Assembly (NCBI RefSeq): GCF_900116555.1
Contig: NZ_FPAT01000006.1
Span: forward strand, 170,026-234,025
DNA length: 64,000 bases
Direction of reading: 5' to 3'
DNA from: Actinopolyspora lacussalsi subsp. righensis
GTDB lineage: Bacteria; Actinomycetota; Actinomycetes; Mycobacteriales; Pseudonocardiaceae
Positions 40,422 to 49,739 of the stretch are shown here, in pieces. How positions within the stretch are numbered: the stretch's first letter is position 1; the number at the start of each line of letters is the position of its first letter. The notes beneath the pieces were generated by a model. That model was given only the letters and a program-made list of their open reading frames with translations. It did no database searches and was not told where the DNA came from. The translations under genes were made by a program, and so were the position numbers.

Positions 40422-40458
40422 ATGCTGCCCCTGTGACATCGCGTCACAGGGGCAGCAT
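40422..40458 (+). terminator. Strong terminator after jag
   Basis: A perfect 16-bp stem atgctgcccctgtgac (40422-40437) / gtcacaggggcagcat (40443-40458) with a 5-nt loop, followed by tgtgtt. It lies 43 nt after the jag stop and marks the end of the rpmH-jag operon. Confidence 0.9.
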
Positions 40459-40528
40459 TGTGTTCGGCGGGGCCCGTGGCTTCGTCCCGTGACTTTCTCG
40501 TGGGGTGGGCTCACGCGGTCGCGCGGGC

Positions 40529-40542
40529 GTTTCACGTGAAAC
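40529..40542. other. parS: parS site 1
   Basis: A perfect palindrome gtttcacgtgaaac, the consensus ParB-binding site. Intergenic, upstream of rsmG. Confidence 0.93.
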
Positions 40543-40695
40543 AGTGCGGCGGTCTCGCTCGCGGGGTGGTGTGCGGGGCGGCCCGGGTTCGTTGCCCGAG
40601 GGGCGCGGCGTGACCGTTCGGCGGGCGTCACCGATGTCGTGTGAGAAGTATTCGTTTTCCGTGGGTGGCTGTGTCGAAGCCTGCCTTCGGGGCGT

Positions 40696-40709
40696 GTTTC
40701 ACGTGAAAC
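40696..40709. other. parS: parS site 2
   Basis: A perfect gtttcacgtgaaac palindrome in the rsmG upstream region, 167 bp from site 1. Confidence 0.93.
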
Positions 40710-40833
40710 AACTCTATGATGAACGGGATCGAAACCGGGGCATCGAAGAGGCGGGTTGTTGGACGACGAGAGTCCGGTCGGGCGGTTCCCGGCCGAGAAT
40801 GATGCGGGTGAAGCTGTGCGAGGGGTCGAGGGA

Positions 40834-41541
40834 ATGTCACCGGAGCGGATGATTTTCGGTGATCGGGCGTCATTGGCGAGCGAGTTCGCGGAACGCCTCT
40901 TGACGGATGGCGTGCAACGTGGCTTGATCGGTCCGAGGGAGGGAGACCGGCTCTGGGAACGCCACATCTACAACTCGGCAGTGTTGCGGGAGTTGTTGCC
41001 ACGTGAAGCCACGGTGGTCGATGTCGGCTCCGGGGCGGGACTACCCGGTATACCGCTCGCGATCGCTCGTCCCGATCTGACCGTCACATTGCTGGAACCG
41101 ATGGCGCGTCGGGTCGCGTGGCTGGAGGAACTGTCGGATGATCTGGGACTGCCCGTGACGGTGGTGCGGGGACGAGCGGAGGAAAAACCGATCCGTGCCC
41201 GGCTGCACGATCAGGACTTCGTGGTCGCTCGGGCGGTGAGCTCGTTGGAGCGGCTCGCCGAATGGTGTCTGCCGCTGCTGCGTCCGGGCGGCCTGCTGCT
41301 CGCGCAGAAGGGTGCCAGTGCGTCCGAGGAGTTGGAGCGTGATCGTGCCGCGATAGCACGTCGTGGTGGCGTGTCGGCCGAGGTGCGCCATTGCGGAACG
41401 GATGTGCTGGAGACTCCTGCCAATGTCGTCGTGGTGCGGCGTTCGGAGGCGGCTCCGTCACGTTCCACCGGCTCCGGAAGGCGAGCTCGTGGGATGGGGA
41501 CGCGTCGGCCGGACAACCGGCCAAACAGAAAGGAACGGTGA
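40834..41541 (+). CDS. rsmG: 16S rRNA (guanine-N7) methyltransferase RsmG/GidB
   Basis: 235 residues from ATG 40834, favoured by the GAGGG upstream and by family starts. An in-frame TTG at 40756 would add 26 residues without similarity. The class I methyltransferase fold has motif I VVDVGSGAGLPGIPLAIARP, then LLEPMARRVAWLEE and VVRGRAEE. The C-terminus is basic (SGRRARGMGTRRPDNRPNRKER). It methylates G527 of 16S rRNA; loss gives low-level streptomycin resistance in many bacteria. It is followed by parA with a short overlap or a 2-nt gap, the conserved gidB-parA-parB order. Confidence 0.95.
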   Translation: MSPERMIFGDRASLASEFAERLLTDGVQRGLIGPREGDRLWERHIYNSAVLRELLPREATVVDVGSGAGLPGIPLAIARPDLTVTLLEPMARRVAWLEELSDDLGLPVTVVRGRAEEKPIRARLHDQDFVVARAVSSLERLAEWCLPLLRPGGLLLAQKGASASEELERDRAAIARRGGVSAEVRHCGTDVLETPANVVVVRRSEAAPSRSTGSGRRARGMGTRRPDNRPNRKER

Positions 41542-41543
41542 CG

Positions 41544-42545
41544 GTGACCCCGGAATCGAACCAGACCGATGGTGTTTCACGTGAAACAAAGGGTCGTTCC
41601 ATGGGTGGGATGCGCTTCCCCGCCGTGGCCGGCGAGGGGGCGCAGGCGGAGGAAGCGAGCTCCGATTGGACCGCCTGGACCCCTCTCGTGGAGGAGGCGA
41701 AACGGAGCACCTCCTCCCCGGCTCCGGAATCGACCCGATTGCCCAAACCCGATGAGCGTCGGATCATGACCGTCGCCAACCAGAAAGGCGGCGTGGGAAA
41801 GACGACCAGCACGGTCAACCTGGCCACCGCGCTGGCAGTGCAGGGACTGCGGGTTCTGGTCATAGATCTCGACCCGCAGGGAAACGCCAGTACCGCGCTG
41901 GGAGTGGATCACCAGGCGGGGGTTCCCTCGGTCTACCAACTCCTGCTCGGTGAGATCGGTGTCGCCGACGCCGCCGCCACCAGTACACAGTCGGAGAACC
42001 TCAGCTGTGTGCCCGCCACCATCGATCTGGCAGGCGCGGAGGTGGAGCTTGTCACGATGGTCGCTCGCGAGGCGAGACTGCGAGAGGCACTGCGACCGGC
42101 GGTGCTCGACGAGTTGGACTACGACTACGTCTTCATCGACTGCCCGCCCTCGTTGGGACTGCTCACGGTGAACGCGCTGGTGGGCGCGCACGAAGTGGTG
42201 ATCCCGATCCAGTGCGAGTACTACGCGCTGGAGGGACTGGGGCAACTGATCAACAACATCGAGTTGGTGCAGTCGTACCTCAACCCCGGGCTCAACGTCT
42301 CCACCGTGTTGCTGACCATGTACGACGGACGTACGAAGCTCGCCGAACAGGTTACCGAGGAAGTCCGCAACTATTTCGGTGAGCGGGCACTGCGAACCGT
42401 CATCCCTCGTAGCGTCAAGATTTCCGAGGCTCCCGGCTTCGGGCAAACCGTGCTGAGTTACGACCCCGGCTCGCGGGGTTCCATGAGTTACTTGGATGCT
42501 GCTCGTGAGATCGCCGAGCGCGGTACGGAGAGGAAGACGTCATGA
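41544..42545 (+). CDS. parA: Chromosome partitioning ATPase ParA (Soj)
   Basis: 333 residues from GTG 41544. The start GTG 41538, six nt earlier, would overlap rsmG by 4 nt but leaves little space to AAAGGA. A variable 70-residue N-terminal extension is followed by the deviant Walker [10 protein letters not shown], the switch motifs [10 protein letters not shown] and DCPPSLG, and the C-terminal [14 protein letters not shown]. ParA moves ParB-bound origins along nucleoid DNA. A perfect parS site is embedded in the extension (41574-41587), where it encodes V-S-R-E-T. Confidence 0.97.
   Translation: MTPESNQTDGVSRETKGRSMGGMRFPAVAGEGAQAEEASSDWTAWTPLVEEAKRSTSSPAPESTRLPKPDERRIMTVANQKGGVGKTTSTVNLATALAVQGLRVLVIDLDPQGNASTALGVDHQAGVPSVYQLLLGEIGVADAAATSTQSENLSCVPATIDLAGAEVELVTMVAREARLREALRPAVLDELDYDYVFIDCPPSLGLLTVNALVGAHEVVIPIQCEYYALEGLGQLINNIELVQSYLNPGLNVSTVLLTMYDGRTKLAEQVTEEVRNYFGERALRTVIPRSVKISEAPGFGQTVLSYDPGSRGSMSYLDAAREIAERGTERKTS
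41574..41587. other. parS: parS site 3, inside the parA coding sequence
   Basis: A perfect gtttcacgtgaaac palindrome within the N-terminal extension of parA; in frame it reads V-S-R-E-T. Confidence 0.93.
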
Positions 42546-43531
42546 CCGAGCGTCGTGGTGGTTTGGGCCGCGGACTGGCCGCACTCATTCCGAGTGCTCC
42601 GGAATCGGAGGCGCCACCGACAGGGGATAATTTCGACACGGTGACGGTTTCGGCCGGAGCTGATACCGCTTCCCCGGCCGGTGGCTCCGCCGTGGAACCC
42701 GTTGTTTCACGTGAAACGAGCGAGAGCGTCGCCGGAGCCGTCTACCGCGAGATCGAGATCTCGGCGATAGTTCCCAATCCGAGGCAGCCACGCCAGGTTT
42801 TCGACGAGGACGCACTCGCCGAGCTGGAACACTCCATCAAGGAGTTCGGCCTCATGCAGCCGATCGTGGTGCGTGAGCTCGACGGTGGCGAGCAGTACGA
42901 ACTCATCATGGGCGAGCGCCGTTGGCGAGCGGCGCAGCAGGCCGAATTGGCCACGCTTCCCGCGATCGTCCGGCAGACCAAGGACGACGCGTTGTTGCGG
43001 GACGCGTTGCTGGAGAACATCCACCGGGTGCAGCTCAACCCGCTGGAGGAGGCTTCCGCGTATCAGCAGCTGCTGGAGGAGTTCGAGGTCACCCACGACG
43101 AGCTGGCCGATCGGATCGGGCGCAGCAGGCCCGTGATCACCAACATGATTCGCCTGCTGCGACTGCCGTTGCCCGTGCAACGTCGAGTCGCAGCCGGGGT
43201 GCTCGCGGCCGGACACGCCCGAGCGCTGCTCAGTCTGGACGACGCGCGGGACCAGGAGGAGATCGCCAACCGCATCGTGGCGGAAGGGCTCTCGGTGCGT
43301 GCGGCCGAAGAGCAGGTGACGCTCAAGAAGCGGGAACAGCCGGAGAAGCCGAAGTCCAAGCAACGTCCCAAGATGGAGCTCGCGGGGGCCGAGGAAGTGC
43401 AGGATCGCCTCGCCGACTGGCTGGATACCAAGGTGAAGGTGGAGTCCGGGCAACGGAAGGGGCGCATTGTCGTGGAGTTCGGTTCCTCGGACGATCTGCG
43501 CAGGCTCACGGAACTCCTGTTGGGGGATTGA
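42542..43531 (+). CDS. parB: Chromosome partitioning protein ParB (Spo0J)
   Basis: 329 residues from ATG 42542, overlapping the parA stop (ATGA). The N-terminal [13 protein letters not shown] motif is the ParA-stimulating peptide. ParB/Srx-type CTPase boxes follow: [12 protein letters not shown], then [19 protein letters not shown], and [14 protein letters not shown]. The central helix-turn-helix ([25 protein letters not shown]-like, about 180-205) recognises parS. The C-terminal domain (about 275-329) dimerises. It spreads from the five parS sites around this operon. The gene itself holds one parS (42704-42717). Confidence 0.98.
   Translation: MTERRGGLGRGLAALIPSAPESEAPPTGDNFDTVTVSAGADTASPAGGSAVEPVVSRETSESVAGAVYREIEISAIVPNPRQPRQVFDEDALAELEHSIKEFGLMQPIVVRELDGGEQYELIMGERRWRAAQQAELATLPAIVRQTKDDALLRDALLENIHRVQLNPLEEASAYQQLLEEFEVTHDELADRIGRSRPVITNMIRLLRLPLPVQRRVAAGVLAAGHARALLSLDDARDQEEIANRIVAEGLSVRAAEEQVTLKKREQPEKPKSKQRPKMELAGAEEVQDRLADWLDTKVKVESGQRKGRIVVEFGSSDDLRRLTELLLGD
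42704..42717. other. parS: parS site 4, inside the parB coding sequence
   Basis: A perfect gtttcacgtgaaac in the poorly conserved segment after the ParA-activating peptide. It again encodes V-S-R-E-T. Confidence 0.93.
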
Positions 43532-43560
43532 TTGTCGGCGGCTCGGTTTGCTTGGCGGTG

Positions 43561-43649
43561 CGGGTGGCGGAACCTCTCGCGGGCTCTCGCTCCGGGAGGC
43601 CCGACATCGGGTAGCGACCTACACAACGTCGGGCCTTCCTCGCGAGAGC
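43561..43649 (+). repeat. Dispersed 3-prime element, copy 3 (after parB)
   Basis: Begins cgggtggcggaacctctcgc and continues with ctctcgctccgg, cccgacatcgggtag, cgacctacac and ggccttcctcgcgagag. The ends ctctcgcg (43574-43581) and cgcgagag (43641-43648) are perfect complements, and cccga-cat-cggg forms an inner hairpin. It starts 30 nt past the parB stop, in the parB direction. Confidence 0.88.
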
Positions 43650-43766
43650 ACCACGAGAGAACCCGCGGCGGTGCCGACTGCGTGAGTGGTGGGAGTTCAG
43701 CCTGCGGGAGTAGTTAGGGCTCGGCCCGCGAGGGTGGTCTGAGTTCGGCTCTGTGTCGTAGCGGCG

Positions 43767-43790
43767 CGGCGATTTCGCGAGAAATCGCCG
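43767..43790. terminator. Perfect hairpin between convergent parB and ddl
   Basis: cggcgatttc (43767-43776) / gaaatcgccg (43781-43790) with loop gcga. A 10-bp stem in the convergent gap suits bidirectional termination. It shares the core sequence with hairpins at 60681-60749. Confidence 0.6.
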
Positions 43791-43994
43791 ATGCGCGAGC
43801 CGCGTGGTGGTGACTGTGATTCGCCGTGGTGGTTTCCACCGCGGGGCGAAGGCGTCGCACAGCGGGGCAGTGCGGCCACTGCCCCGGCGCGCTCCAACCG
43901 CGGACGGAATCGAAGGTCCCTTGGGCCCGACATGGTTCCGTCACGGTGACATTCTGTTTCGGGCGGTGCTTTCGTGAACGGAAACAGCACCCGC

Positions 43995-44008
43995 GTTTCA
44001 CGTGAAAC
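43995..44008. other. parS: parS site 5
   Basis: A perfect gtttcacgtgaaac palindrome between parB and ddl, 19 bp beyond the ddl stop. Confidence 0.93.
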
Positions 44009-44026
44009 GACGCGAGGCCGGAGCCG

Positions 44027-44977
44027 CTAGTCCCGACCGTCGATCGCTCGTTCGATCAGTCCGTCGAAGACGTCCCCGAGTCCACGTCCCGCCGCCTCGA
44101 TCCCCATCGGCATCAGCGAGGTCGCGGTCAGGCCGGGCGAAACGTTCACCTCGAGGAAGTGGACCTCGCCGGACTCGTCCACGATCGCGTCCGTACGCGA
44201 GATGTCGCGCAGTCCCAACAGGCGATGCGCGGAAACGGCCAGTTCGGCCGCGCGTCGAGCCACGCCCTCCGAGAGCTCGGCGGGAGCCTGATAGCTCGTC
44301 AGCCCCGCCGTGTAGCGCGCCGTGTAATCGAAGATCCCATTCGACGGTTCGATTCGTACTGCGGGGAGCGCGCGCGGCCCATCGGAGTCCTCCAGCACCC
44401 CGATCGCCAGCTCGGTGCCCTCCACCAGCTTCTCGACCAGGACCGTGTCGCCGTAGGAGAACGCCCCCATCATCGCGGAGGGCAGCTCCGAGGACTCCCG
44501 CACCACTCGTGCGCCCAACGCGGAGCCGCCCTGAACCGGTTTGAGCATCAGCGGGAGACCGATCTTGTCCACCAGGGCGTCCAACACCGGATGAGCACCG
44601 AGCTCGCGGAAGGTGGACTGCGGCAGCACCATCCACTCGGGAGTGGGCAACCCGGCCCTGGCGAGTTCGGCCTTGGCCGTCGGCTTGTCCCAGGCCCGGC
44701 GGCAGGCCCGGGGATCGGTGCCCACATAGGGAATGTCGAGCAGCTCCAGGATGGACTGGATCGCGCCGTTCTCCCCCTCCCCACCGTGTAACGCGACCAG
44801 CACCGCTTCCGGCCGCTCGATGCTCAGGCGGTTGAGCAGTTCGTGGTCGGCGTCCAGCTCGGTCACGGTGAGCCCGGTGGAGCGAAGTGCGGCGGACAGT
44901 CTGCGGCCGGAACGCAACGAGACGTCGCGCTCGTGCGACAGTCCTCCGGAAAGTACGGCAACCCAGCGATCGCTCAA
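44027..44977 (-). CDS. ddl: D-alanine-D-alanine ligase
   Basis: 316 residues, ATP-grasp fold. Ddl motifs: the N-terminal VLSGGLSHERDVSLRSG, LHGGEGENGAIQSILELLDIPYVG, the Lys-containing PLMLKPVQGGSALG, the glycine-rich SYGDTVLVEKLVEGTELAIGV, and the metal-binding end VHFLEVNVSPGLTATSLMP. It joins two D-alanines for the peptidoglycan stem peptide. It is not in the M. tuberculosis gene order here. Conserved paralogues in actinomycetes exist, so a second ddl (next to the MurF/Gpd region) is likely elsewhere; substrate preference is not proven. Confidence 0.88.
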   Translation of the reverse strand: MSDRWVAVLSGGLSHERDVSLRSGRRLSAALRSTGLTVTELDADHELLNRLSIERPEAVLVALHGGEGENGAIQSILELLDIPYVGTDPRACRRAWDKPTAKAELARAGLPTPEWMVLPQSTFRELGAHPVLDALVDKIGLPLMLKPVQGGSALGARVVRESSELPSAMMGAFSYGDTVLVEKLVEGTELAIGVLEDSDGPRALPAVRIEPSNGIFDYTARYTAGLTSYQAPAELSEGVARRAAELAVSAHRLLGLRDISRTDAIVDESGEVHFLEVNVSPGLTATSLMPMGIEAAGRGLGDVFDGLIERAIDGRD

Positions 44978-44995
44978 GTGGACTCCTGCATGACG

Positions 44996-45029
44996 AAGTC
45001 CGTCACACCCTGCCGAGCGTGACGGACTT
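44996..45029 (-). terminator. Candidate terminator between the aminotransferase gene and ddl
   Basis: A perfect 11-bp stem aagtccgtcac (44996-45006) / gtgacggactt (45019-45029), loop 12 nt. About 145 nt after the aminotransferase stop and just upstream of the ddl start, both on the minus strand. Confidence 0.6.
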
Positions 45030-45174
45030 ACCGGACCAGTACGAAAAACCTACCCGGACGACGTTATGCGGTTCGGCAACCGGTCGGTAGGGCTGCCCCG
45101 ATCGGGCTCGGAGCGCTCGCCGAGGCTGGGAAGACCCCGAACCGGGAACGGCCGTACGGCTCTCTCACCGACGA

Positions 45175-46539
45175 TCAGGCGGTGTCCGGCGAGGGGGTCT
45201 GCGGCCCGGAGAGCTCACGTCCGCCACCGGAGCCGAAGGTTCGCAGCAGGTCCAGCTCCTCGTTGAGCGTGTTGGCCAGCCTGCGAACGCCCTCGTGAAT
45301 CCGTTCCGGGGTGGGATAGCAGAACGACAGCCGCATCTGCCTGGTTCCCAGGCCGTCCCGGTAGAAACCGGTCCCGGAGGCGTAGGCCACCCGCTGGGTG
45401 ACCGCTCGCGGCAGCATCGCCTTGGTGTCCACACCCTCCGGGGCGGTGAGCCACACGAAGAAGCCGCCGTCGGGGCGGGTCCACTCGCAGCCCGCGGGCA
45501 TGTGCTGCTCCAGCGCGCTGAGCATCGCGTCGCGGCGTTCCCGGTACTGCTCCCGGAAGCTCTTGATCTGTCCCAGCCAGTCGTGCGTGCTCAGGTAGCG
45601 CGAGACGATCATCTGGTTCAACGTCGGTGGGCACAGCGTCGCCGACTCCGCGGCGAGTACGAGTTTCTCCCGGACGGCGTGTGGTGCCAGCACCCAGCCG
45701 ACCCGGAGTCCGGACGCGAAGGTCTTGGAGAACGAGCCCAGGTACACCACGTTGTCGGGATCCAGCGAACGCAGCGACGAGTAGGTCTGGCCCTCGAATC
45801 CGAGCAGGCCGTAGGGATTGTCCTCCAGCACCATGATGCCGTGCCGGGAACAGATCTCCAGGATCTCCGGGCGTCGCTCCTCCGCCAGCGTGACGCCGGC
45901 CGGGTTGTGGAAGTTCGGGATCGTGTAGAGGAACTTGATGGTCCTGCCCTGCTCGTGGAGTTCCTCGACGGCAGCGCGCAGCGCGTCCGGCTGCAGCCCG
46001 TGCTCGTCCATCGCCACGTGCACCACATCGGCCTGATAGGTGGAGAACGCGCCCATGGCGCCGACGTAGGAGGGCCCCTCGGCCAGCACCACGTCGCCCG
46101 GATCGCAGAAGATCCTGGTGACCAGGTCCAGCGCCATCTGCGAGCCCACGGTGACCATGACGTCGTCCGGCTGGCCCGAGATGCCCTCGAGTGCCATGAT
46201 CTCGCAGATCTGCTCGCGCAACTCCGGAACGCCGTGTGCGGAGCCGTACTGCAGCGCCGCCTGTCCCTGTTCGGCGATCAGCCTGGCCACTTCCTCGGAC
46301 AGCGAATCCAGCGGCAGCGCCGCCAGGTTGGGCATGCCACCCGCCAGCGAAACCACTTCCGGCCTGCTGGCCACCGCGAAGAGCGCCCTGATCTCCGATG
46401 CCGTCATCCCCGCCGTGCGCTCGGCATACCGTGCGGAGTGAGTGTCGAGGTTGCCCATCGCCGCTCCCGTCGCGGGAGTCGACGTGCCGGTTTTCTCCGG
46501 CTCGGCCTGCTCGTTCGGCTGGTTCGAATGATCGGACAT
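45175..46539 (-). CDS. PLP-dependent aminotransferase, fold type I (2-aminoadipate/MocR-like)
   Basis: 454 residues from ATG 46539 with TGGAG upstream; the frame is open much further upstream, but only because of the GC-rich antisense of other genes. An aminotransferase class I/II domain spans about 60-435. Features are SLAGGMPNLAALPL, LQYGSAHGVPELREQI, the PLP phosphate/ring contacts in VTVGSQMALDL and YTIPNFHNPAGV, and the PLP lysine in GSFSKTFASGLRVGW. There is no N-terminal GntR domain, so it is an enzyme rather than a MocR regulator. Substrate unknown; relatives act on aromatic or dicarboxylic amino acids. It sits beside ddl, cwlM and parB in this lineage. Confidence 0.88.
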   Translation of the reverse strand: MSDHSNQPNEQAEPEKTGTSTPATGAAMGNLDTHSARYAERTAGMTASEIRALFAVASRPEVVSLAGGMPNLAALPLDSLSEEVARLIAEQGQAALQYGSAHGVPELREQICEIMALEGISGQPDDVMVTVGSQMALDLVTRIFCDPGDVVLAEGPSYVGAMGAFSTYQADVVHVAMDEHGLQPDALRAAVEELHEQGRTIKFLYTIPNFHNPAGVTLAEERRPEILEICSRHGIMVLEDNPYGLLGFEGQTYSSLRSLDPDNVVYLGSFSKTFASGLRVGWVLAPHAVREKLVLAAESATLCPPTLNQMIVSRYLSTHDWLGQIKSFREQYRERRDAMLSALEQHMPAGCEWTRPDGGFFVWLTAPEGVDTKAMLPRAVTQRVAYASGTGFYRDGLGTRQMRLSFCYPTPERIHEGVRRLANTLNEELDLLRTFGSGGGRELSGPQTPSPDTA

Positions 46540-46859
46540 TCCGCGCTCCAGGGTCGGTGGTGCGCCGTGTGATCGGCACCGGTCACGGGGAAGCGGGACC
46601 GGATTTGATCCGGCGATTCTAACCGGTTCATCGTGTGACGTTCGCGGTTGTGTAACGTCCGCCTCGTTCCATCCTGGCCAACAGTGAGCAAAATCACTAG
46701 TTGAAAAGCTCCGAACGGCCCCTGGGAATGCTTGACCGGCGGCACCGTTGTGCGTGGTCGCGGACCACGAATGTCCGATCGCGGCGGTGATCTCCGAGAG
46801 CGCTCCTGGTGCGAGAGCCGCTCTCGGAAGTATCCCGATGTTCCGTCTCGGACGCGCGT
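46540..46859. other. 320-nt cwlM-aminotransferase spacer
   Basis: Holds the cwlM terminator (46793-46828) and the aminotransferase promoter region. TTAGAAT on the minus strand near 46616 may be a -10, without a convincing -35. No gene seen. Confidence 0.4.
46793..46828 (-). terminator. Terminator after cwlM
   Basis: A perfect 10-bp stem tccgagagcg (46793-46802) / cgctctcgga (46819-46828), 32 nt past the cwlM stop on the minus strand. Confidence 0.7.
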
Positions 46860-48008
46860 TCAGGCGCCCTCGGCGCGGGTGAGCTCGTAGCGCAGCAGAT
46901 CGTCGAAGGTGAAGGAGCCGGTGGGTCGGTCGTCCTCGCCCAGCAGGTAGAGCCGTTTGACGGCGACGAGCACCGCCTCGGCCACCACGTCGCGGAAGCC
47001 GGGGTCCAACAGCCGCGCCCGGTCCTCCGGGTTGCTCAGGTACCCGGCTTCGATGCGCACGGCTGGCATTTTCGTCCAGCGCAGGACTTCCCAGCTCTTC
47101 GGGTGGCTGCGGCAGTCCAGCATGGCGGTGCGTGCCACCACTTCGCGCTGCAGGAAACCGGCGAGCGCCTCCCCCACGTTCGAGGTGGTGCCGTTGCCGG
47201 TGCCGAAGTGGAAGGTCGCGACTCCCTGCGCCTGCGGTGAGCGATTGGCGTCCACGTGCAGCGACAGGAACAGGTCCGCGCCCGCCTCGTTGGCGAACGA
47301 GGCCCGGTCGGCCTCTGCGGGGCACGAGTTGGGGCCTCGGGAGATCAGCGCCTCCATACCGGTGGCGACCATGCGGCCCTCGAGCCTGCGGGCGAAGTCC
47401 CAGGCCAGGTCGGCCTCGGCCACACCGTTGATCACCGCTCCCCGGTCACTGCCCCCGTGTCCCGGGTCGATGACGATGCGTTTGCCGCGCAGACGCGGCC
47501 CCGCTCGCCGCACCTTCTCCTGCTCCCGCAGGTAGACCGGGCGTCCGCCGCGCACCTTCGGGGCCAGCTGTCGCAGCGAACGCAGGGTCGCCGGTCCACA
47601 GATCCCGTCCGAGTTCAGCGCGTACTCGCGCTGGAAGTTCCGCAGCGCGTACTCGGTCTGCCCGCCGAAGATCCCGTCCGGGCGGCCCGCGTCGTACCCC
47701 AGTTCGAGCAGCCGCTCCTGCAGGGCGAACACGTCGTCACCACTGATGGGGCGGGACACGAAGTAAGCGAGCGAACGATCGCCCAGCCGCCACTTGGCGT
47801 CCGTGAGCGCTCGGTACGTGGCCGGGCCGACGACGCCGTCGGTTATCAGGCCTCGTTGCTGTTGAAAGGCGCGTACCGCGTGTTCCACCGACTCGTCATA
47901 GGTGGCCGGTCCCACATGGCCGTTCGGTGGTAAGAGTCCCAGCGTAACGAGAACGCCATGGATCTCTGTTACGGCCGGGCCGACGTCACCGCGGTGGAGC
48001 AGCTGCAT
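46860..48008 (-). CDS. cwlM: CwlM, amidase-fold peptidoglycan regulator
   Basis: 382 residues from ATG 48008 behind GAGGAG; a start at 48032 adds eight residues without support. Two peptidoglycan-binding domains (about 5-65 and 85-145, with AVRAFQQQRGLITDGVVGPATY and ALRNFQREYALNSDGICGPATL) precede an Amidase_3 domain (about 165-365). The domain retains IDPGHGG, LSLHVDAN and IEAGYLSN, the zinc and catalytic positions. There is no signal peptide. In mycobacteria CwlM is a cytoplasmic PknB substrate that activates MurA and links to MurJ. The lack of export signal and the gene place support the same role. The retained active-site residues leave hydrolase activity possible. Confidence 0.9.
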   Translation of the reverse strand: MQLLHRGDVGPAVTEIHGVLVTLGLLPPNGHVGPATYDESVEHAVRAFQQQRGLITDGVVGPATYRALTDAKWRLGDRSLAYFVSRPISGDDVFALQERLLELGYDAGRPDGIFGGQTEYALRNFQREYALNSDGICGPATLRSLRQLAPKVRGGRPVYLREQEKVRRAGPRLRGKRIVIDPGHGGSDRGAVINGVAEADLAWDFARRLEGRMVATGMEALISRGPNSCPAEADRASFANEAGADLFLSLHVDANRSPQAQGVATFHFGTGNGTTSNVGEALAGFLQREVVARTAMLDCRSHPKSWEVLRWTKMPAVRIEAGYLSNPEDRARLLDPGFRDVVAEAVLVAVKRLYLLGEDDRPTGSFTFDDLLRYELTRAEGA

Positions 48009-48207
48009 GCACTCCTCGCTCGATTCAGGCACCGACCTCGGCCGGTGCTAACGACGTGTCATTACCCCCAAGTATCAGTTTATTCCGATGCGGTCCGCTG
48101 CGAAGTATTGTGCCTTGTCGCTGTGGAGCGTGGGCCACGGGCCACACCGTCGTCGCTTCGGTACGTTCCGCTAGCCTGGTCGGCCCTGATCGTCGACCGT
48201 TCGAACA

Positions 48208-48243
48208 CGAGATCCCACCGCCCCGATGGGCGGTGGGATCTCG
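48208..48243 (-). terminator. Strong terminator after trxA
   Basis: A perfect 16-bp stem cgagatcccaccgccc (48208-48223) / gggcggtgggatctcg (48228-48243) with a 4-nt loop, 52 nt past the trxA stop on the minus strand. The rest of the 287-nt gap (48009-48295) must hold the cwlM promoter. Confidence 0.88.
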
Positions 48244-48295
48244 TCGAGGTACCACTCGGGCGTCGCCGCCCTGGTGTGACAGGTGTGGTCACCTG

Positions 48296-48622
48296 TCACA
48301 GGTAGTCGGAGATGTCCGAGAGCAACTGGTCCTTCGGCTTGGCACCGACGATCTGCTTGACCGGTTCCCCGTTGGAGAACAGCAGCAGGGTGGGAACCGA
48401 CATCACCTGGTAGTCACGGGCGACACCGGGGTTCTGGTCGATGTCCAGCTTGGCGATGGTGATCTTGTCCTCGTGCTCCGAGGCGATCTCCTCCAGCACC
48501 GGGGCCACCATCTTGCAGGGGCCGCACCAGGTGGCCCAGAAGTCCACCAGGACGGGCTTGTCGCTGTTGAGGACGTCGTTCTTGAACGACTCGGAATCAA
48601 CGGTAACCGGCTTGGCTGCCAT
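48296..48622 (-). CDS. trxA: Thioredoxin
   Basis: 108 residues, a single thioredoxin fold. It shows the active site WCGPCK in VLVDFWATWCGPCKMVAPVL, the cis-proline in MSVPTLLLF and the end QLLSDISDYL. It reduces disulfides in cytoplasmic proteins and is itself reduced by TrxB, encoded upstream in the same direction with a 103-nt gap. Equivalent to M. tuberculosis TrxC (Rv3914). Confidence 0.97.
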   Translation of the reverse strand: MAAKPVTVDSESFKNDVLNSDKPVLVDFWATWCGPCKMVAPVLEEIASEHEDKITIAKLDIDQNPGVARDYQVMSVPTLLLFSNGEPVKQIVGAKPKDQLLSDISDYL

Positions 48623-48725
48623 CTTCGCTCCTTACTCGGTGCTCGGATCGGTACGGGGCGGTGATCACCGGCCCCTCGGTGCGGCGGGACCACACCGGAA
48701 GTGGTCGGGTCTTCGCTCGCGGCCT

Positions 48726-49739
48726 TCAGTGGGCTGCCGCGGTGTCGGCCTCGGTGGCGGCTCCGTACCCACCACCGACGAGTTCCGGCGCGACCTCCGC
48801 CGCGTCGGAGGCCTCCTGTCCGGCCAGCCAACGCTCCGCGTCGATGGCCGCCGAGCAGCCCGAACCGGCAGCCGTGACAGCCTGCCGGTACGTCTTGTCC
48901 ACCAGGTCGCCCGCGGCGAACACACCCGGGATGTCGGTGGCGGTCGAGGGATGGTGCACCTGCACGTAGCCTTCCTCGTCCACCTCGACCTGGTCGGCGA
49001 CGATCTTGCTGCGCGGGTCGTGCCCGATCGCGACGAACATACCCGTCACCGGCAGTTCCGACTCCTGCCCGGTGACGGTGTCCCGCACGGTGAGCCCGGA
49101 GACGGTGCCCTCGCCGTTGACCTCGGTGACCACGGTGTTCGTGCGCCAGTGGATCTTCTCGTTCGACCGCGCCCGCTCAAGCATGATCTTGGAGGCGCGG
49201 AACTCCTCGCGGCGGTGCAGGATGGTCACCGACCTCGCGAACCTGGTCAGGAAGGTGGCCTCCTCCATGGCGGAGTCCCCACCGCCGACCACGGCGATGT
49301 CCTGGTCGCGGAAGAAGAAGCCGTCGCAGGTGGCGCACGAGGAGACTCCACGCCCCAGCAACCGGTCCTCGCCGGGAACGCCGACGTAGCGCGCCGCCGC
49401 ACCCATCGCCAGGATCACGGCCCTGGCGCGGTACTCCACACCGCCGGAGGTGACGGTCTTGACCTGGCCGCCGAGATCGATCTCCTCGACGTCGCTGGTC
49501 TTGAGCTCCGCCCCGAAGCGTTGCGCCTGGGAGCGGAACTGCTCCATGAGCTCGGGGCCCATGATCCCGTCACGGAATCCGGGATAGTTCTCCACATCGG
49601 TCGTGTTCATGAGTTCACCGCCGTACTGGGTGCCCTCGAAGACCAGCGGTCGCAGCTCCGCCCTTGCCGCGTACACCGCAGCGGTGTAGCCGGCAGGACC
49701 GGAGCCAACGACAATCAGGTTCCGCACGTCGCCAGTCAC
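48726..49739 (-). CDS. trxB: Thioredoxin reductase
   Basis: 337 residues, the low-molecular-weight type. It has FAD-binding [18 protein letters not shown], the redox-active [14 protein letters not shown]-binding [15 protein letters not shown], and FAD-binding [30 protein letters not shown] near the end. A variable 25-residue C-terminal tail follows. It transfers electrons from NADPH to TrxA. Synteny with sigM-rsmA-trxB2-trxC of M. tuberculosis is complete. SigM-dependent control of trx genes is known in streptomycetes for the related SigR but is not evident from the sequence here. Confidence 0.97.
   Translation of the reverse strand: MTGDVRNLIVVGSGPAGYTAAVYAARAELRPLVFEGTQYGGELMNTTDVENYPGFRDGIMGPELMEQFRSQAQRFGAELKTSDVEEIDLGGQVKTVTSGGVEYRARAVILAMGAAARYVGVPGEDRLLGRGVSSCATCDGFFFRDQDIAVVGGGDSAMEEATFLTRFARSVTILHRREEFRASKIMLERARSNEKIHWRTNTVVTEVNGEGTVSGLTVRDTVTGQESELPVTGMFVAIGHDPRSKIVADQVEVDEEGYVQVHHPSTATDIPGVFAAGDLVDKTYRQAVTAAGSGCSAAIDAERWLAGQEASDAAEVAPELVGGGYGAATEADTAAAH

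Larger units (their letters stand above)
40380..40833. other. 454-nt jag-rsmG spacer with terminator and two parS sites
   Basis: Contains the terminator at 40422-40458 and parS sites at 40529-40542 and 40696-40709. Part of the right end (40756-40833) would be coding if rsmG starts at TTG 40756. No other gene recognised. Confidence 0.5.
43532..44026. other. 495-nt parB-ddl spacer
   Basis: Contains the dispersed 3-prime element (43561-43649), a hairpin (43767-43790) and a parS site (43995-44008). No gene recognised. The genes on both sides converge. Confidence 0.5.

Noticed and set aside
46540-47325. N-terminal extension of the aminotransferase by about 260 codons
   Set aside because: It runs antisense-frame through cwlM and a promoter gap; the Shine-Dalgarno at 46539 gives the standard length.
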